A stretch of 64,000 bases of DNA from Desulfosporosinus sp. FKB (GCF_002196705.1 NZ_NADJ01000038.1:239419-303418), one strand, 5' to 3'; positions 26,991 through 35,973 are shown, counted from the first letter of the stretch. Translations and numbers: made by a program. The notes: a model not told the origin generated them from the sequence alone.

Positions 26991-28310
26991 ATGCAAGTGT
27001 CAAAGATTAGTAACGAAGAACTTCAATTTGCTAATGGTCTTCTTCAATTTATTAAAGAAAGTCCCTCTTCCTTTCATGCAGTGGAAAGCGTTAAACAGCT
27101 GTTAATGCCTTATGGCTTTAGCAGCTTAAATCTCGCGGACAAGTGGGCAATCGTACCTGGAGGCAAATATTTTGTCACGCGTAACGATTCGGCAATTATT
27201 GCTTTTGTAGTCGGTGAAGGAGATCTGGAATCGACAGGTTTTCATTTAATCGGAACTCATACAGATAGTCCCAGTTTTCGTATTAAACCTATGCCCGAAA
27301 TCCCAACTGAAGGATACCTTAAACTTAATGTTGAAACTTATGGCGGACCAATTCTGAATACGTGGTTAGACCGCCCTCTTTCTCTAGCAGGACGGGTAAT
27401 CCTGCGCGGAACCTCTAATTTTCACCCTCAAAGCAACCTATTTCGTAGTGAACACCCCTTACTTGTTATTCCTAATATTGCCATTCATTTAAATAGAAAA
27501 GCTAACGAAGGTTTTGAATTAAATAAGCAAAAAGATTTGCTTCCGCTGCTAGCTCAAATTAAAGATAAATTGCAGCAAGAAGGAGTACTTATTGAACATC
27601 TGGCAAATACGTTTCATTGCTCCAAAAACGATATTTTAGATTTTGATCTTTTCCTTCATGATCATCAAGAGGGATGTTTTGTTGGTTTACAACAGGAGTT
27701 TATCTCCAGCGGACGACTGGACGATTTAGCAATGGTACATGCGGCTGCTTCAGCCCTAACCAAGGCCAAAACAGGTTTACCAACTCAGGTTTTAGCCTGT
27801 TTTGATCATGAGGAATGTGGAAGCACGTCAAAACAAGGCGCGGCTTCACCTTTTTTAGCACATGTTCTTGAGCGAATTCTTTTAGCACAGAAAAAAGACC
27901 GGGAGGCTTTTTTCCTAGCCTTAGAACATTCCTTTTATCTCTCAGCGGACATGACTCACGCTCTTCATCCCAACGCAGGAGAACGACATGACCCTATACA
28001 CCATCCGCTTCTCAATAACGGACCTGTGATAAAATATAGCGCTAACCAAAGCTACGCTACGGATGCTGAATCGGCGGCGATCTTTTCTTCACTTTGCCAG
28101 AGTATCAATGTTCCCGTTCAAAAATTTGTCAATCGGTCTGATGAACGAGGCGGATCAACAATTGGTCCTATTACCAGCACTCACCTCGACATTCGATCAG
28201 TAGATATTGGGAACCCAATCTTAGCCATGCATTCGGTGCGAGAGCTTGGAGGGACAAAGGACCACTTAGCAATCAAAAATGTCTTTATTCAATTTTATGA
28301 GACTTGTTAA
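26991..28310 (+). CDS. M18-family aspartyl aminopeptidase
   Basis: 439 residues, usual for M18. Metal ligands and catalytic residues appear in GTHTDSPSFRIKP, SSGRLDDLAM, FDHEECGSTSKQGA, DMTHALHPN and STHLDIRSVDIGNPILAMHSV. These dinuclear zinc enzymes form dodecamers in the cytoplasm and release N-terminal Asp/Glu or other residues from peptides. The ATG lies after AGAAAGGCGG. It is monocistronic and convergent with a small hypothetical gene. Confidence 0.93.
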   Translation: MQVSKISNEELQFANGLLQFIKESPSSFHAVESVKQLLMPYGFSSLNLADKWAIVPGGKYFVTRNDSAIIAFVVGEGDLESTGFHLIGTHTDSPSFRIKPMPEIPTEGYLKLNVETYGGPILNTWLDRPLSLAGRVILRGTSNFHPQSNLFRSEHPLLVIPNIAIHLNRKANEGFELNKQKDLLPLLAQIKDKLQQEGVLIEHLANTFHCSKNDILDFDLFLHDHQEGCFVGLQQEFISSGRLDDLAMVHAAASALTKAKTGLPTQVLACFDHEECGSTSKQGAASPFLAHVLERILLAQKKDREAFFLALEHSFYLSADMTHALHPNAGERHDPIHHPLLNNGPVIKYSANQSYATDAESAAIFSSLCQSINVPVQKFVNRSDERGGSTIGPITSTHLDIRSVDIGNPILAMHSVRELGGTKDHLAIKNVFIQFYETC

Positions 28311-28316
28311 TTTCTT

Positions 28317-28559
28317 TTAACTAGAATGTAAAAACGAGAGGCAGCTCTGTAAAAACTCGACCGCATAGTCCCGCTGAACAACCATCACTTGATCCTTCGT
28401 GGTGCTTAGAGGGATAAAAACTGCAGTGACCTGCTCAAAATCATAAATTTTATTTCCAGTTGCTTGACATATCAAATACCCTTTGTGATTAAATAAATCC
28501 TCCAATCGTTGTACCCCAAGAATACGCTCTGGTATTAACTCAGGATCATGGTCTTCCAC
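28317..28559 (-). CDS. Hypothetical small protein
   Basis: 80 residues; I do not recognise it. It begins MEDHDPELIPERILGVQRLEDLF, holds two Cys residues, and has an alternating hydrophobic pattern (QVTAVFIPLSTTKDQVMVVQRDY) that suggests a small alpha/beta domain. GTG at 28559 follows AGGAGGGA at good spacing, supporting translation. Its stop lies only 7 nt from the end of the convergent aminopeptidase gene. Confidence 0.55.
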   Translation of the reverse strand: MEDHDPELIPERILGVQRLEDLFNHKGYLICQATGNKIYDFEQVTAVFIPLSTTKDQVMVVQRDYAVEFLQSCLSFLHSS

Positions 28560-28718
28560 ATAAATCCCTCCTCAGCACCTAATATCTGATAGACTAAATT
28601 CTATGCAATGCAGTTAAACTTTAAGACATAAACAAGAAATAAATCGACCTTAGTTTTTGGATATTATACCGTATATATCCATTTTTTCCTAACTTGAATA
28701 ATTTGCGGCTAATTCTGG

Positions 28719-28862
28719 TTGATTATTGTAAGTCTTTTAGATATAATAGAAGTGCTCGAAGTACTTGTGGATTTACACAGACCTTCTCGATTGCCTCAGG
28801 CTATGGGAAGACCTTTCTGAACTTCCCATGTCGCGGGTAATAAAAATTAATGGGGGTCTATT
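28719..28862 (+). promoter_or_regulatory. Promoter and long structured leader of the zinc-ribbon gene
   Basis: -35 TTGATT (28719-28724) and -10 TATAAT (28742-28747) are 17 bp apart, predicting a leader of about 110 nt. The leader holds a perfect 8-bp hairpin ATGGGAAG/CTTCCCAT (28803-28829). An AGACC segment near 28780 could pair with GGTCT just ahead of the start codon. This layout suggests translational control, as in cold-shock leaders. No known riboswitch is recognised. The remainder of 28560-28718 shows nothing. Confidence 0.55.
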
Positions 28863-29165
28863 ATGTTTAACGACAAAATCCTAACTTGTAAAGACTGTGG
28901 CCGTGACTTCGAATTTACTGCATCTGAACAAGAGTTTTATGCTGAGAAGGGATTTACAAACGAGCCTGGTCGTTGTCCAGAATGTCGTGCTGCTCGTAAA
29001 AACCAAAACAGAAACAATGGAGGATTCTCTCGACAACCTCGCGAAATGTTTCCTGCTATTTGTTCAGCATGTGGTAAAGAAACAACGGTTCCATTTCAGC
29101 CGTCAGGTGATAAACCAGTTTATTGCCGAGATTGCTACCAATCACGTTCACGTAACAATTGGTAA
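28863..29165 (+). CDS. Double zinc-ribbon protein (CxxC-x17-CxxC type)
   Basis: 100 residues. An N-terminal zinc ribbon has CKDCGRDF and CPECRAARK. A basic, Asn/Arg-rich linker follows, and then a second ribbon in which CSAC and CRDC are exactly 17 residues apart, a recognised conserved domain of unknown function. It probably binds nucleic acid or acts as a small regulatory zinc protein. Upstream is a strong promoter with a structured leader, downstream a strong terminator, so it is a highly expressed single-gene unit. Confidence 0.75.
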   Translation: MFNDKILTCKDCGRDFEFTASEQEFYAEKGFTNEPGRCPECRAARKNQNRNNGGFSRQPREMFPAICSACGKETTVPFQPSGDKPVYCRDCYQSRSRNNW

Positions 29166-29180
29166 TTATTAATTCTCACG

Positions 29181-29218
29181 AAAAAACCTTTCTAAGCATA
29201 TGCTTAGAAAGGTTTTTT
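29181..29218. terminator. Terminator after the zinc-ribbon gene
   Basis: AAAAAACCTTTCTAAGCATATGCTTAGAAAGGTTTTTT is a perfect palindrome with a T-run on each strand. It can also stop transcription coming from the convergent nitrilase gene. Confidence 0.9.
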
Positions 29219-29273
29219 GCTTTATTCATAGCCCAACGGTTTCTCTGGGATTTCAGAGTCAACAACAATTATG

Positions 29274-30122
29274 TTAACGTTGAACATCCAGTTCAAGAAG
29301 TTCATGATAAAGTTCTTTACGTCTGTCCGCAAGGAAAAAACTATCTCTCATTGAAAGTCGGTCAAAACGACGAATTTTATTAATTCGTTCTGCAGAAAGA
29401 GTGGAGATAAATATACGTTCTTCTAATACTTCTGTGTTAGAAATTACTTCACCTTTCGGACCGATGGTTAACGTTCCGCCGCTGAACTCTTTGCCTTTAC
29501 CGTTACTCCCGATCAAATTACAGGCTCCCAGATATACTGAATTATCGTAGGCTCTTGTTCCCAGATAACGCAGCCAGATCTCTTTTCGATCACCCGCTAT
29601 GACAGGAGAAGCATGAGGAGCAAAAATAATCTCTGCGCCTTTCAAAGAATAAATGGCAGTCACCTCCGGAAAATGCCAATCCCAGCATATTCCAACGGCA
29701 AACGTTGTTCCCTGTGCGTGGAATACTGGAAATTGGTTTCCAGGGGTAAAATAGTCCAGCTCACTTCTCCCTAAATGAACTTTGCGATAAACCATATCCT
29801 CGTTACCCGGAGACAAAATAGCATGTGAAATATAGGGCTTTCCGGCCTTATTATCTTGCTCAACCAGGCCAACCAGCAAGATAATTCCCAAATCTTCTGC
29901 GCATTCTTTCAAGCGGTTTATTACTGAACAACGAATCGTATCACCAAGCTCCGATGCATACTGCGGCGAATATCCGTCTAAGGCACATTCAGGAAAACAC
30001 AAAAAGGAAACCTTCTTCTTACTTGCCACTTCAGCAAGATGTGTGATTCTCATAAAATTAGTTTCTCTTTCGCCGATATGAGATTCCATTTGAACTAAGC
30101 CTATTTGACAGTCATGTTGCAT
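29274..30122 (-). CDS. Carbon-nitrogen hydrolase (nitrilase superfamily)
   Basis: 282 residues. The catalytic triad is visible: Glu in FLCFPECALDGY, Lys in VYRKVHLGRSE and Cys in VGICWDWHFPE. Members hydrolyse amides or nitriles, for example omega-amides or N-carbamoyl compounds; the substrate is unknown. It lies 61 nt downstream of a LysR regulator on the same strand, so the two probably share a transcript. Proximity to dsrN raises the thought of amide metabolism linked to siroheme amide, but that is speculation. Confidence 0.85.
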   Translation of the reverse strand: MQHDCQIGLVQMESHIGERETNFMRITHLAEVASKKKVSFLCFPECALDGYSPQYASELGDTIRCSVINRLKECAEDLGIILLVGLVEQDNKAGKPYISHAILSPGNEDMVYRKVHLGRSELDYFTPGNQFPVFHAQGTTFAVGICWDWHFPEVTAIYSLKGAEIIFAPHASPVIAGDRKEIWLRYLGTRAYDNSVYLGACNLIGSNGKGKEFSGGTLTIGPKGEVISNTEVLEERIFISTLSAERINKIRRFDRLSMRDSFFLADRRKELYHELLELDVQR

Positions 30123-30183
30123 AGTTTCCTCGCTCTTCCACTCATGACATTAGAGTATTTGATAAACACTTAAATTTGTTCTT

Positions 30184-31137
30184 TTATTCTATGCTGTCCA
30201 ATTCATTATAATCTTTACTAAGGATTTCCGATAACAATCTATGATCGTGAAGCAAATCAATTAAAAGGCGCTCGTCTTTTGACTGAGTCGCTTGGGTATT
30301 TTGATGTGCATTTGTAAGAATGCTTAAAGGCCGATAGACCGGAGCATCCTGAATTTTTAAGGACTTAAAAATCTTTTGATCACATTCCCGACGGACAGTA
30401 AGGGAAGAAATAATCGTTATCCCTAAACCTGCTGCAACGACTTCTTTGATTGCCTGAGTGCTTCCTAACTCCATACTGATGTTTAACTGTTCCGGTTCAA
30501 GGCCTCTCTCTTTGAGAGCCATTTCCATAACCTTACGTGTTCCAGAACCATCCTCACGAGTTACCAGACGCTCATGAGGCAATTCCGCAAGAGTAATGCT
30601 CTCTCTAGCTGCCCAGGGATGAAAATAAGGAAGTACGACAACCAATTCGTCTTCCCAAAACTTTTCGACGTTAAGATCCTTATGCCGTGGAACAGGTCCT
30701 TCAATTAAACCAATATGGATCTTTTTCTCTAAAACATCCTGCGATATGGAATCTGTGTTCGCAATTTTGACCTTAAAATCAACATCAGGATGATTTCTAT
30801 ATAAATAGGCCAGAATATTAGGAAGAATATACTCCCCTATTGTCAATGTCGCTCCTAAATAGATAAGGCCTCTCCGCCCTTTTGACAATGCACTGATCTG
30901 TTCTTTGGCATTCATAAGAATATCCAGTACACTTCGAACATGAGTATAAAATATTTCTCCCTCTTTTGTCAGGGTTACTCCTTTATTCGTTCTATCGAAA
31001 AAACGAGCACCGTATTGATTCTCCAAGTTCTGAATCTGCAAACTAATACTAGGTTGGCTCATATGGAGTTTTTTCGCAGAGAGCGTAATGTTTTTAGTTT
31101 CTGCCACTTCTTTAAAAACAAGAAAGTGTTGTTCCAT
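30184..31137 (-). CDS. LysR-family transcriptional regulator (CysL-like)
   Basis: 317 residues. The winged helix-turn-helix lies at residues 1-60 (NITLSAKKLHMSQPSISLQIQNLE) and the periplasmic-binding-like effector domain spans about 90-300. I chose the ATG at 31137, ten bases after AGGAGGGAG; a longer frame from 31185 would place that site inside the gene. The sequence resembles CysL-type regulators, which control sulfite reductase in Bacillus. The setting beside dsr genes makes control of sulfur genes plausible but unproven. Confidence 0.85.
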   Translation of the reverse strand: MEQHFLVFKEVAETKNITLSAKKLHMSQPSISLQIQNLENQYGARFFDRTNKGVTLTKEGEIFYTHVRSVLDILMNAKEQISALSKGRRGLIYLGATLTIGEYILPNILAYLYRNHPDVDFKVKIANTDSISQDVLEKKIHIGLIEGPVPRHKDLNVEKFWEDELVVVLPYFHPWAARESITLAELPHERLVTREDGSGTRKVMEMALKERGLEPEQLNISMELGSTQAIKEVVAAGLGITIISSLTVRRECDQKIFKSLKIQDAPVYRPLSILTNAHQNTQATQSKDERLLIDLLHDHRLLSEILSKDYNELDSIE

Positions 31138-31221
31138 GATGGTAAATCTCCCTCCTAGATTTATATCCATAAAATATTTTGCCAATTGCTTTGGTTAGCG
31201 TCTGTCATAAAAAAATAGGTT

Positions 31222-31247
31222 TGGTATCGTATATATTTATAATACCA
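31222..31247. promoter_or_regulatory. Inverted repeat upstream of the LysR gene, candidate autoregulatory site
   Basis: TGGTAT and ATACCA are separated by 14 AT-rich base pairs, 85 bp ahead of the LysR start. LysR proteins usually bind interrupted dyads near their own promoters. The site is short and could be chance. Confidence 0.35.
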
Positions 31248-31306
31248 TTAGCAGAAAGATTATTCCAGATGAGCAAACGTTCTTTTTCTTAAATATAGGA
31301 AATTTA

Positions 31307-31348
31307 AGAACTCCGCATTAGATTATGGTTCTGCGGAGTTCTTTTTTC
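31307..31348. terminator. Terminator between dsrN and the LysR gene
   Basis: AAGAACTCCGCA pairs with TGCGGAGTTCTT around a 14-nt loop. The plus strand continues with TTTTTT and the minus strand with TTCTTAAATTT. It lies about 105 nt past the dsrN stop and separates the dsr genes from the regulator-nitrilase unit. Confidence 0.75.
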
Positions 31349-31453
31349 AGCATATCCGGGATTAAATCAATCAGGTGAAGATGCTTATATTGCCTCCCAA
31401 ATATGATTTATCCGGGTTTCAAATATATAATATCATAAACGTTGAAACTATAT

Positions 31454-32941
31454 CTAATTTTGACCGGCAGCTTTCTCAAGTAACAGCCATTTTCTTTGCT
31501 TATATTGTATGGCGAGATCAACCATACGTTCAGCCCAAACTGGGCACCCTACAGCATGAAGATGATTATAAGAAGCAAATACATTCTTATAATATATTCC
31601 ATCATGTTGTCCGTCAATTCCATGACCACGTTTTACTTCAAAACCAAATTTTACATCAGAAGATAAATTAATAATACGAGAATTATGAAATTCGTGTCCT
31701 TTAACTTCTATATCATCATCAAACCAAGGTTGCCCCTGGTTAACTTTCATCAGCGTATACCCATGCCCTTGGGGTTTCCGTTCCATTTGAGTATCAAAGG
31801 GAAGCAATCCTACCATATTGTAACTTTTATTCGAGATACATATGGAGCGACCCAGAAACATTAATCCCCCACATTCAGCATAGATCGGGAGACCTTTTTC
31901 TGCATAGAATTTAATATCTTCCCGGATTGATTTATTCTTTTCAAGTTCTGCAGCGAAAATCTCCGGAAAGCCTCCCCCAATATATAAACCATCGAGGTCA
32001 TCAGGAAGTTTACTATCAATTAGCGCTTTAATTGGAATCAGATTAGCTCCAAGTCGCTGTAAGGCCTCAATATTTTCAGGATAATAAAAACTAAAAGCAG
32101 CATCCTTAATTATTCCAATATTAGGCGAACTGTTCCTTGCTTTCAGATTATCGTCTGAATTAATTAAAGTTTTTCCCTGGATATTTGGAACTTTCGGGGC
32201 ACTTCGAGCTAACTCCAACACTAGTTCCAAATCAACATGTTGAGAAATAACCTCTGCAAAATAATCCAATAATTGATTTGTTTCATTGAATTCATCACTC
32301 GTGACTAAGCCAAGGTGGCGATCAGGAATGGTTAAATTAAGATCTTTAGGAATTGCTCCAACGACAGGAATCTTGCAAAATTCCTCAATAGACTCACGTG
32401 CAACTTTCTCATGCCGATTACGAGCTACTTTGTTAAGAACAACACCAAGTATTTGTACTTCCGGGTCAAAATGCTGATACCCCATAACCATTGCCGCAAT
32501 GCTTCGAGTCATACGGGTCGCATCAACAACCAAAAGTACTGGTGTTCGTGTTATCTTAGCTATTTCAGCTGTTGAGCTGCTCCCTCGCAGGTCAGATCCA
32601 TCATATAATCCCATAGCGCCTTCAATAATTGTAACATCTTTGTCGCTTGAATGATTATAAACGGACTCACAAAGTTCTTGATGTGTCATAAAATAAGCAT
32701 CTAAATTGCGGCTTGTTGTACGAGCAGCTACAGTATGCCAACTGGTATCAATATAATCAGGTCCCTTTTTAAAAGGTTGAACCCTAACACCCTGCCGCAC
32801 AAAAGCCCTTAATAATCCTAAGGTAAAGGTGGTTTTGCCACTTCTCCCTTGAGGTGCTCCAATGACGATGCGTGGGACGCTTAGGTTACTTTGATCAAGA
32901 TTCACAGTCATATTTTCTGATATAGGCAACACATCATCCAC
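31454..32941 (-). CDS. dsrN: DsrN: glutamine-dependent siroheme amidase (cobyrinate a,c-diamide synthase family)
   Basis: 495 residues. The N-terminal P-loop domain has GAPQGRSGKTTFTLGLL and TIIEGAMGLYDG. The C-terminal glutamine amidotransferase domain has the nucleophile region IYAECGGLMFLG and a later HEFHNSR His. CbiA/CobB proteins amidate cobyrinate, but in dsr loci the homologue DsrN amidates siroheme for DsrAB. No cobalamin genes are nearby, which favours that role. The first codon is a GTG at 32941; a GTG at 32932 is better spaced from AAGAAAGG. Confidence 0.85.
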   Translation of the reverse strand: MDDVLPISENMTVNLDQSNLSVPRIVIGAPQGRSGKTTFTLGLLRAFVRQGVRVQPFKKGPDYIDTSWHTVAARTTSRNLDAYFMTHQELCESVYNHSSDKDVTIIEGAMGLYDGSDLRGSSSTAEIAKITRTPVLLVVDATRMTRSIAAMVMGYQHFDPEVQILGVVLNKVARNRHEKVARESIEEFCKIPVVGAIPKDLNLTIPDRHLGLVTSDEFNETNQLLDYFAEVISQHVDLELVLELARSAPKVPNIQGKTLINSDDNLKARNSSPNIGIIKDAAFSFYYPENIEALQRLGANLIPIKALIDSKLPDDLDGLYIGGGFPEIFAAELEKNKSIREDIKFYAEKGLPIYAECGGLMFLGRSICISNKSYNMVGLLPFDTQMERKPQGHGYTLMKVNQGQPWFDDDIEVKGHEFHNSRIINLSSDVKFGFEVKRGHGIDGQHDGIYYKNVFASYNHLHAVGCPVWAERMVDLAIQYKQRKWLLLEKAAGQN

Positions 32942-32989
32942 ACCTTTCTTGGAGCTTTTGCTTATGACTTACGGCACCTCATAACAAAA

Positions 32990-33070
32990 TTGACCACCCA
33001 ACTTCCGATCCCGGGTAATGCTTGATCGAATAATCAGCAGAAACAGGATCAGAGAAGTCGGGATGGTCAA
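32990..33070 (-). other. Folded RNA region between dsrD and dsrN
   Basis: On the minus strand, TTGACCATCCCGACTTC (33070-33054) pairs with GAAGTTGGGTGGTCAA (33005-32990), about 15 bp with one bulge and one G-U. Inside is a second helix, GATCC/GGATC (33050-33046 with 33011-33007). The outer helix is followed by TTTTGTT. It may be a leaky terminator or processing site that lowers dsrN expression relative to dsrABD. A small extra hairpin TGATCG/CGATCA lies at 33095-33109. Confidence 0.6.
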
Positions 33071-33113
33071 CGATTTAAAACTGATGATTAAGAGTGATCG
33101 CGTCGATCAATAA

Positions 33114-33338
33114 TTATGAATTTGGTGTTTTTACTTTACCTTTTAGGCAAATATAAGTTGTCGTAATATAGAGGTATTCAACAAGGTCCTCAGCAGTAAG
33201 TTCTTTTACGGCATCATCAACATCGCTTTTCTTCTCGCCGATGGCAACCGCAACGTCTCTACTTTTAGCTTTTTCAACCTTAGCCAAGTACTCAAGAACT
33301 TTCTTCTTGACTTCTGGGTTCGCTGGTCCTCTACCCAT
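33114..33338 (-). CDS. dsrD: DsrD, winged-helix activator of sulfite reductase
   Basis: 74 residues, typical. The sequence MGRGPANPEVKKKVLEYLAK, then KSRDVAVAIGEKKSDVDDAVKEL and VEYLYITTTYICLKGK matches the conserved winged-helix DsrD. It is known as an allosteric activator that speeds sulfite reduction by DsrAB. It lies 25 nt after dsrB behind a GGGGGT site. It is found only in reductive-type dsr loci, so this organism reduces rather than oxidises sulfur. Confidence 0.94.
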   Translation of the reverse strand: MGRGPANPEVKKKVLEYLAKVEKAKSRDVAVAIGEKKSDVDDAVKELTAEDLVEYLYITTTYICLKGKVKTPNS

Positions 33339-33363
33339 TTGTCTATACCCCCTAAATTTTTAA

Positions 33364-34422
33364 TTAGTATTTAAATCCAGCAGCCGTACGGAAAGTCTCC
33401 CGTGCAAAGATATAATCGTCAATAAGCATTTCAGAGAACGGCAATCCACTTAGGCTAAAGAATTTTTCCCAGCCAATACGCTCAATCCATTCACCAAGAC
33501 GCTCACCTTTGTGTGCATTGGCAATCCAGAGTTCAATAATACTGCGGATAGCTTCTGTAACTTCAGGCCAACGCGGCGGATTGTTCGGCAGGAACGGAAT
33601 TACCATGCGAGAAAAGCTCGGTGCAGTACGGGCATTGGAAACTTTACCACCGATGAGAATAGCAATACCGTCATTTCTCGGATCATAAATTTCCATAGCC
33701 GGAGACATGGTGTAGCAGTTTCCGCAGTACATGCATTTATCTTCATTTACGACAACGCTCTTGTTCTTCGGATCTGGACGAATAGCACCAGTCGGGCAGC
33801 TTGCTACCAGCGTCGGGATTTCAGTTGTTTTACGGAGTTTTTCATGATCAATACGAGGAGGAGTACGGTGAACACCAACAATTCCGATGTCACTGCAGTG
33901 TGTTGATCCACACATATTTAAGCAGCAGGCTAAGCCCATTTTGAGTTTAGCCGGGAGCTTCATGGATTCAAAATACTCATATAAGTCATCCATAACAGCC
34001 TTAACGACGCCTGAAGCATCTGTTGCAGGTGTATGGCAGTGAACCCATCCTTGAGTGTGGATGATGTTACTAATGGATGCTCCTGTACCGCCAACAGCAT
34101 ATCCTTGAGCAGATAATGTCTCAAGAAGAGCCTTAAGTTTTGCTTCATCGGACACTAAGAATTCTACGTTGTTACGTGTTGTGAAACGCAGATGTCCATC
34201 GCAATATTGGTCAGCAAGGTTGCAAATATCACGAATGAAATCAATACTTACTAAACGAGGAGAACCTACACGCACACTATAAAGAGCTGCACCGCTCTCA
34301 GCAACGTGTTTGAGTACACCCGGTTGTGGGATCTCATGATATTGCCATTTGCCATAGTTTTCCTTAATTATTGGAGGAAGCATCTCCTTATAATTAGGAG
34401 GTCCTTGGTCTAATTTTGCCAT
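33364..34422 (-). CDS. dsrB: Dissimilatory sulfite reductase beta subunit
   Basis: 352 residues. The siroheme/[4Fe-4S] region is [20 protein letters not shown] (residues about 165-185). An inserted ferredoxin domain has [12 protein letters not shown]. It forms the catalytic alpha2beta2 complex with DsrA and reduces sulfite on DsrC in the cytoplasm. It lies 33 nt after dsrA; translation is probably from the same mRNA as the ferredoxin, dsrA and dsrD. Confidence 0.97.
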   Translation of the reverse strand: MAKLDQGPPNYKEMLPPIIKENYGKWQYHEIPQPGVLKHVAESGAALYSVRVGSPRLVSIDFIRDICNLADQYCDGHLRFTTRNNVEFLVSDEAKLKALLETLSAQGYAVGGTGASISNIIHTQGWVHCHTPATDASGVVKAVMDDLYEYFESMKLPAKLKMGLACCLNMCGSTHCSDIGIVGVHRTPPRIDHEKLRKTTEIPTLVASCPTGAIRPDPKNKSVVVNEDKCMYCGNCYTMSPAMEIYDPRNDGIAILIGGKVSNARTAPSFSRMVIPFLPNNPPRWPEVTEAIRSIIELWIANAHKGERLGEWIERIGWEKFFSLSGLPFSEMLIDDYIFARETFRTAAGFKY

Positions 34423-34455
34423 GATTATCCACCTCTCGTTAAACTATCTATTTTA

Positions 34456-35679
34456 TTAGAGTTTCGAACCATCAAGAGCAGTACCTGACTTGTCAAGGTC
34501 ATCTTGCTGCCAGAATACATATGGGTTAGCACGCGGACGGAAGACTTGCTGTGGTACAGCAGGAATTTCACATTCACGTAGGAATTTACCCATTCCTACG
34601 CGATAAATTAATTCTCCAAGACGCTCACGAGACTTACCGTTCTCATCCCACCAATCCCAAATGCGTCTTACGAGATCTTTAAATTCCTCAAAGTCGCTTT
34701 CCGCTTCCATCTTCATGAAAGGTACAACCACTGAAGACATAAACGCTGATTGAACGATTGTTGATTTACCACCGATCAAAATGGAAGCGCCTTTTTCTTT
34801 ACCAGCTTTAATTGCTTTAGGCATCATGTTGATGCAGTGCATACAACGCGTGCAATCTTCAGCAACTACGGAAAGCTCTTGAGCTTGGCTATTATAAGTC
34901 AGGCACTTAGTCGGACATTTGTCACAAACCAGACCTTGAATATCAAAGTTCTTCGCTGCATATTCTTTAACAGCTGCTTGATCAAATTGGATGGAATCAC
35001 GCCAAGTACCAATGACTGAGATATCTGAGCGGGCAATTGCACCGGTGCAGTCGTTAGCACAGCCTGAGAACTTAATTTTGCTCTTATAAGGCCACATTGG
35101 ACGGTGAAGCTCATCCATAAATTCATTGGTAATATTATAGCATGCTTCAAGAGTATCGTAGCAGGCAAACTCACAACGGCCAGGTCCTACGCAGCAGTTG
35201 GTTGTCCTAAGGCAGGATCCAGATCCGCCCAAGTCAAAACCAGCTTCGCTATACTCATCAAAGATAGGTTGGATATCCTCTGTTTTACAGCCTAGCAAAA
35301 TGACGTCCCCAGTAGAGCCATGCATGTTTGTTAAGCGGCTGCCGTATTTCTCCCAAATATCACAAATTGTGCGAAGTGTTTTCGTGTTGTAGAAGAATCC
35401 TGATGGTTGATTGATACGGACTGTATGGAATTCAGCAACATTTGGATAGGTTTCAGGCTCATCAACATAACGGCCGATAACACCACCGCCGTAACCTCTA
35501 ACTCCAACAATTCCACCATGTTTCCAGTGTCCTCTGTGCTCAACATAAGATCTCTCCAAAACTTGGAGCAACTCGCCAGCAGACTCACTCTTAACTGCAG
35601 CGCGTTTCATTTCCGTCACAAAACTGGGCCATTTTCCTTTTTCCAGTTCGTCCAGTAGCGGCGTTTTCTTTTCCGTCAT
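34456..35679 (-). CDS. dsrA: Dissimilatory sulfite reductase alpha subunit
   Basis: 407 residues. The siroheme-coupled cluster cysteines are in GSCLRTTNCCVGPGRC and FSGCANDC. The ferredoxin domain reads VCDKCPTKC...DCTRCMHCINMM. In DsrA this subunit carries the structural siroheme/sirohydrochlorin site. It starts 33 nt after a small ferredoxin gene, behind GGAGGGTGTG. Confidence 0.97.
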   Translation of the reverse strand: MTEKKTPLLDELEKGKWPSFVTEMKRAAVKSESAGELLQVLERSYVEHRGHWKHGGIVGVRGYGGGVIGRYVDEPETYPNVAEFHTVRINQPSGFFYNTKTLRTICDIWEKYGSRLTNMHGSTGDVILLGCKTEDIQPIFDEYSEAGFDLGGSGSCLRTTNCCVGPGRCEFACYDTLEACYNITNEFMDELHRPMWPYKSKIKFSGCANDCTGAIARSDISVIGTWRDSIQFDQAAVKEYAAKNFDIQGLVCDKCPTKCLTYNSQAQELSVVAEDCTRCMHCINMMPKAIKAGKEKGASILIGGKSTIVQSAFMSSVVVPFMKMEAESDFEEFKDLVRRIWDWWDENGKSRERLGELIYRVGMGKFLRECEIPAVPQQVFRPRANPYVFWQQDDLDKSGTALDGSKL

Positions 35680-35712
35680 TGCACACCCTCCATCTATTAT
35701 TTTATGGGGTTT

Positions 35713-35901
35713 CTACATTTCAGTAATAGTGACAGCACCAGTCGGGCAAACAGAAATGCAGCTTTCGCAACCCATACATTCTGATTCGTCGCCGATTACA
35801 TGTGCTTTGTCATCACTAAAGCCAAGCAGGTGAGCTGGGCATCCTTCAGTACATGAATTGCAGCCAGAGCACTGATCCTCGTCAATTGATACGATAAACA
35901 C
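35713..35901 (-). CDS. 2[4Fe-4S] ferredoxin preceding dsrA
   Basis: 62 residues with two clusters: CSGCNSCTEGCP and CMGCESCISVCP. It starts at GTG 35901 behind a perfect AAGGAGGTG. Being the first gene of the dsrABD transcript, only 33 nt ahead of dsrA, it is a good candidate for a dedicated electron donor or a link to the reductase. Its acidity and low mass fit a soluble carrier. Confidence 0.88.
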   Translation of the reverse strand: MFIVSIDEDQCSGCNSCTEGCPAHLLGFSDDKAHVIGDESECMGCESCISVCPTGAVTITEM

Positions 35902-35973
35902 TAATTACACCTCCTTAACCTTAAAAGAGAAGTATTAAAAAATGAACATTGTGAGAAATTAGGAGAAATCTTC

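Noticed and set aside
31454..32941. Cobyrinate a,c-diamide synthase for cobalamin synthesis
   Set aside because: The fold fits, but no cobalamin genes are nearby and the dsr context favours DsrN; not fully excluded without genome data.
32990..33070. Cobalamin riboswitch ahead of the CbiA-family gene
   Set aside because: The conserved B12-box (GCCACTG-like) is missing and the fold is a simple two-helix hairpin.
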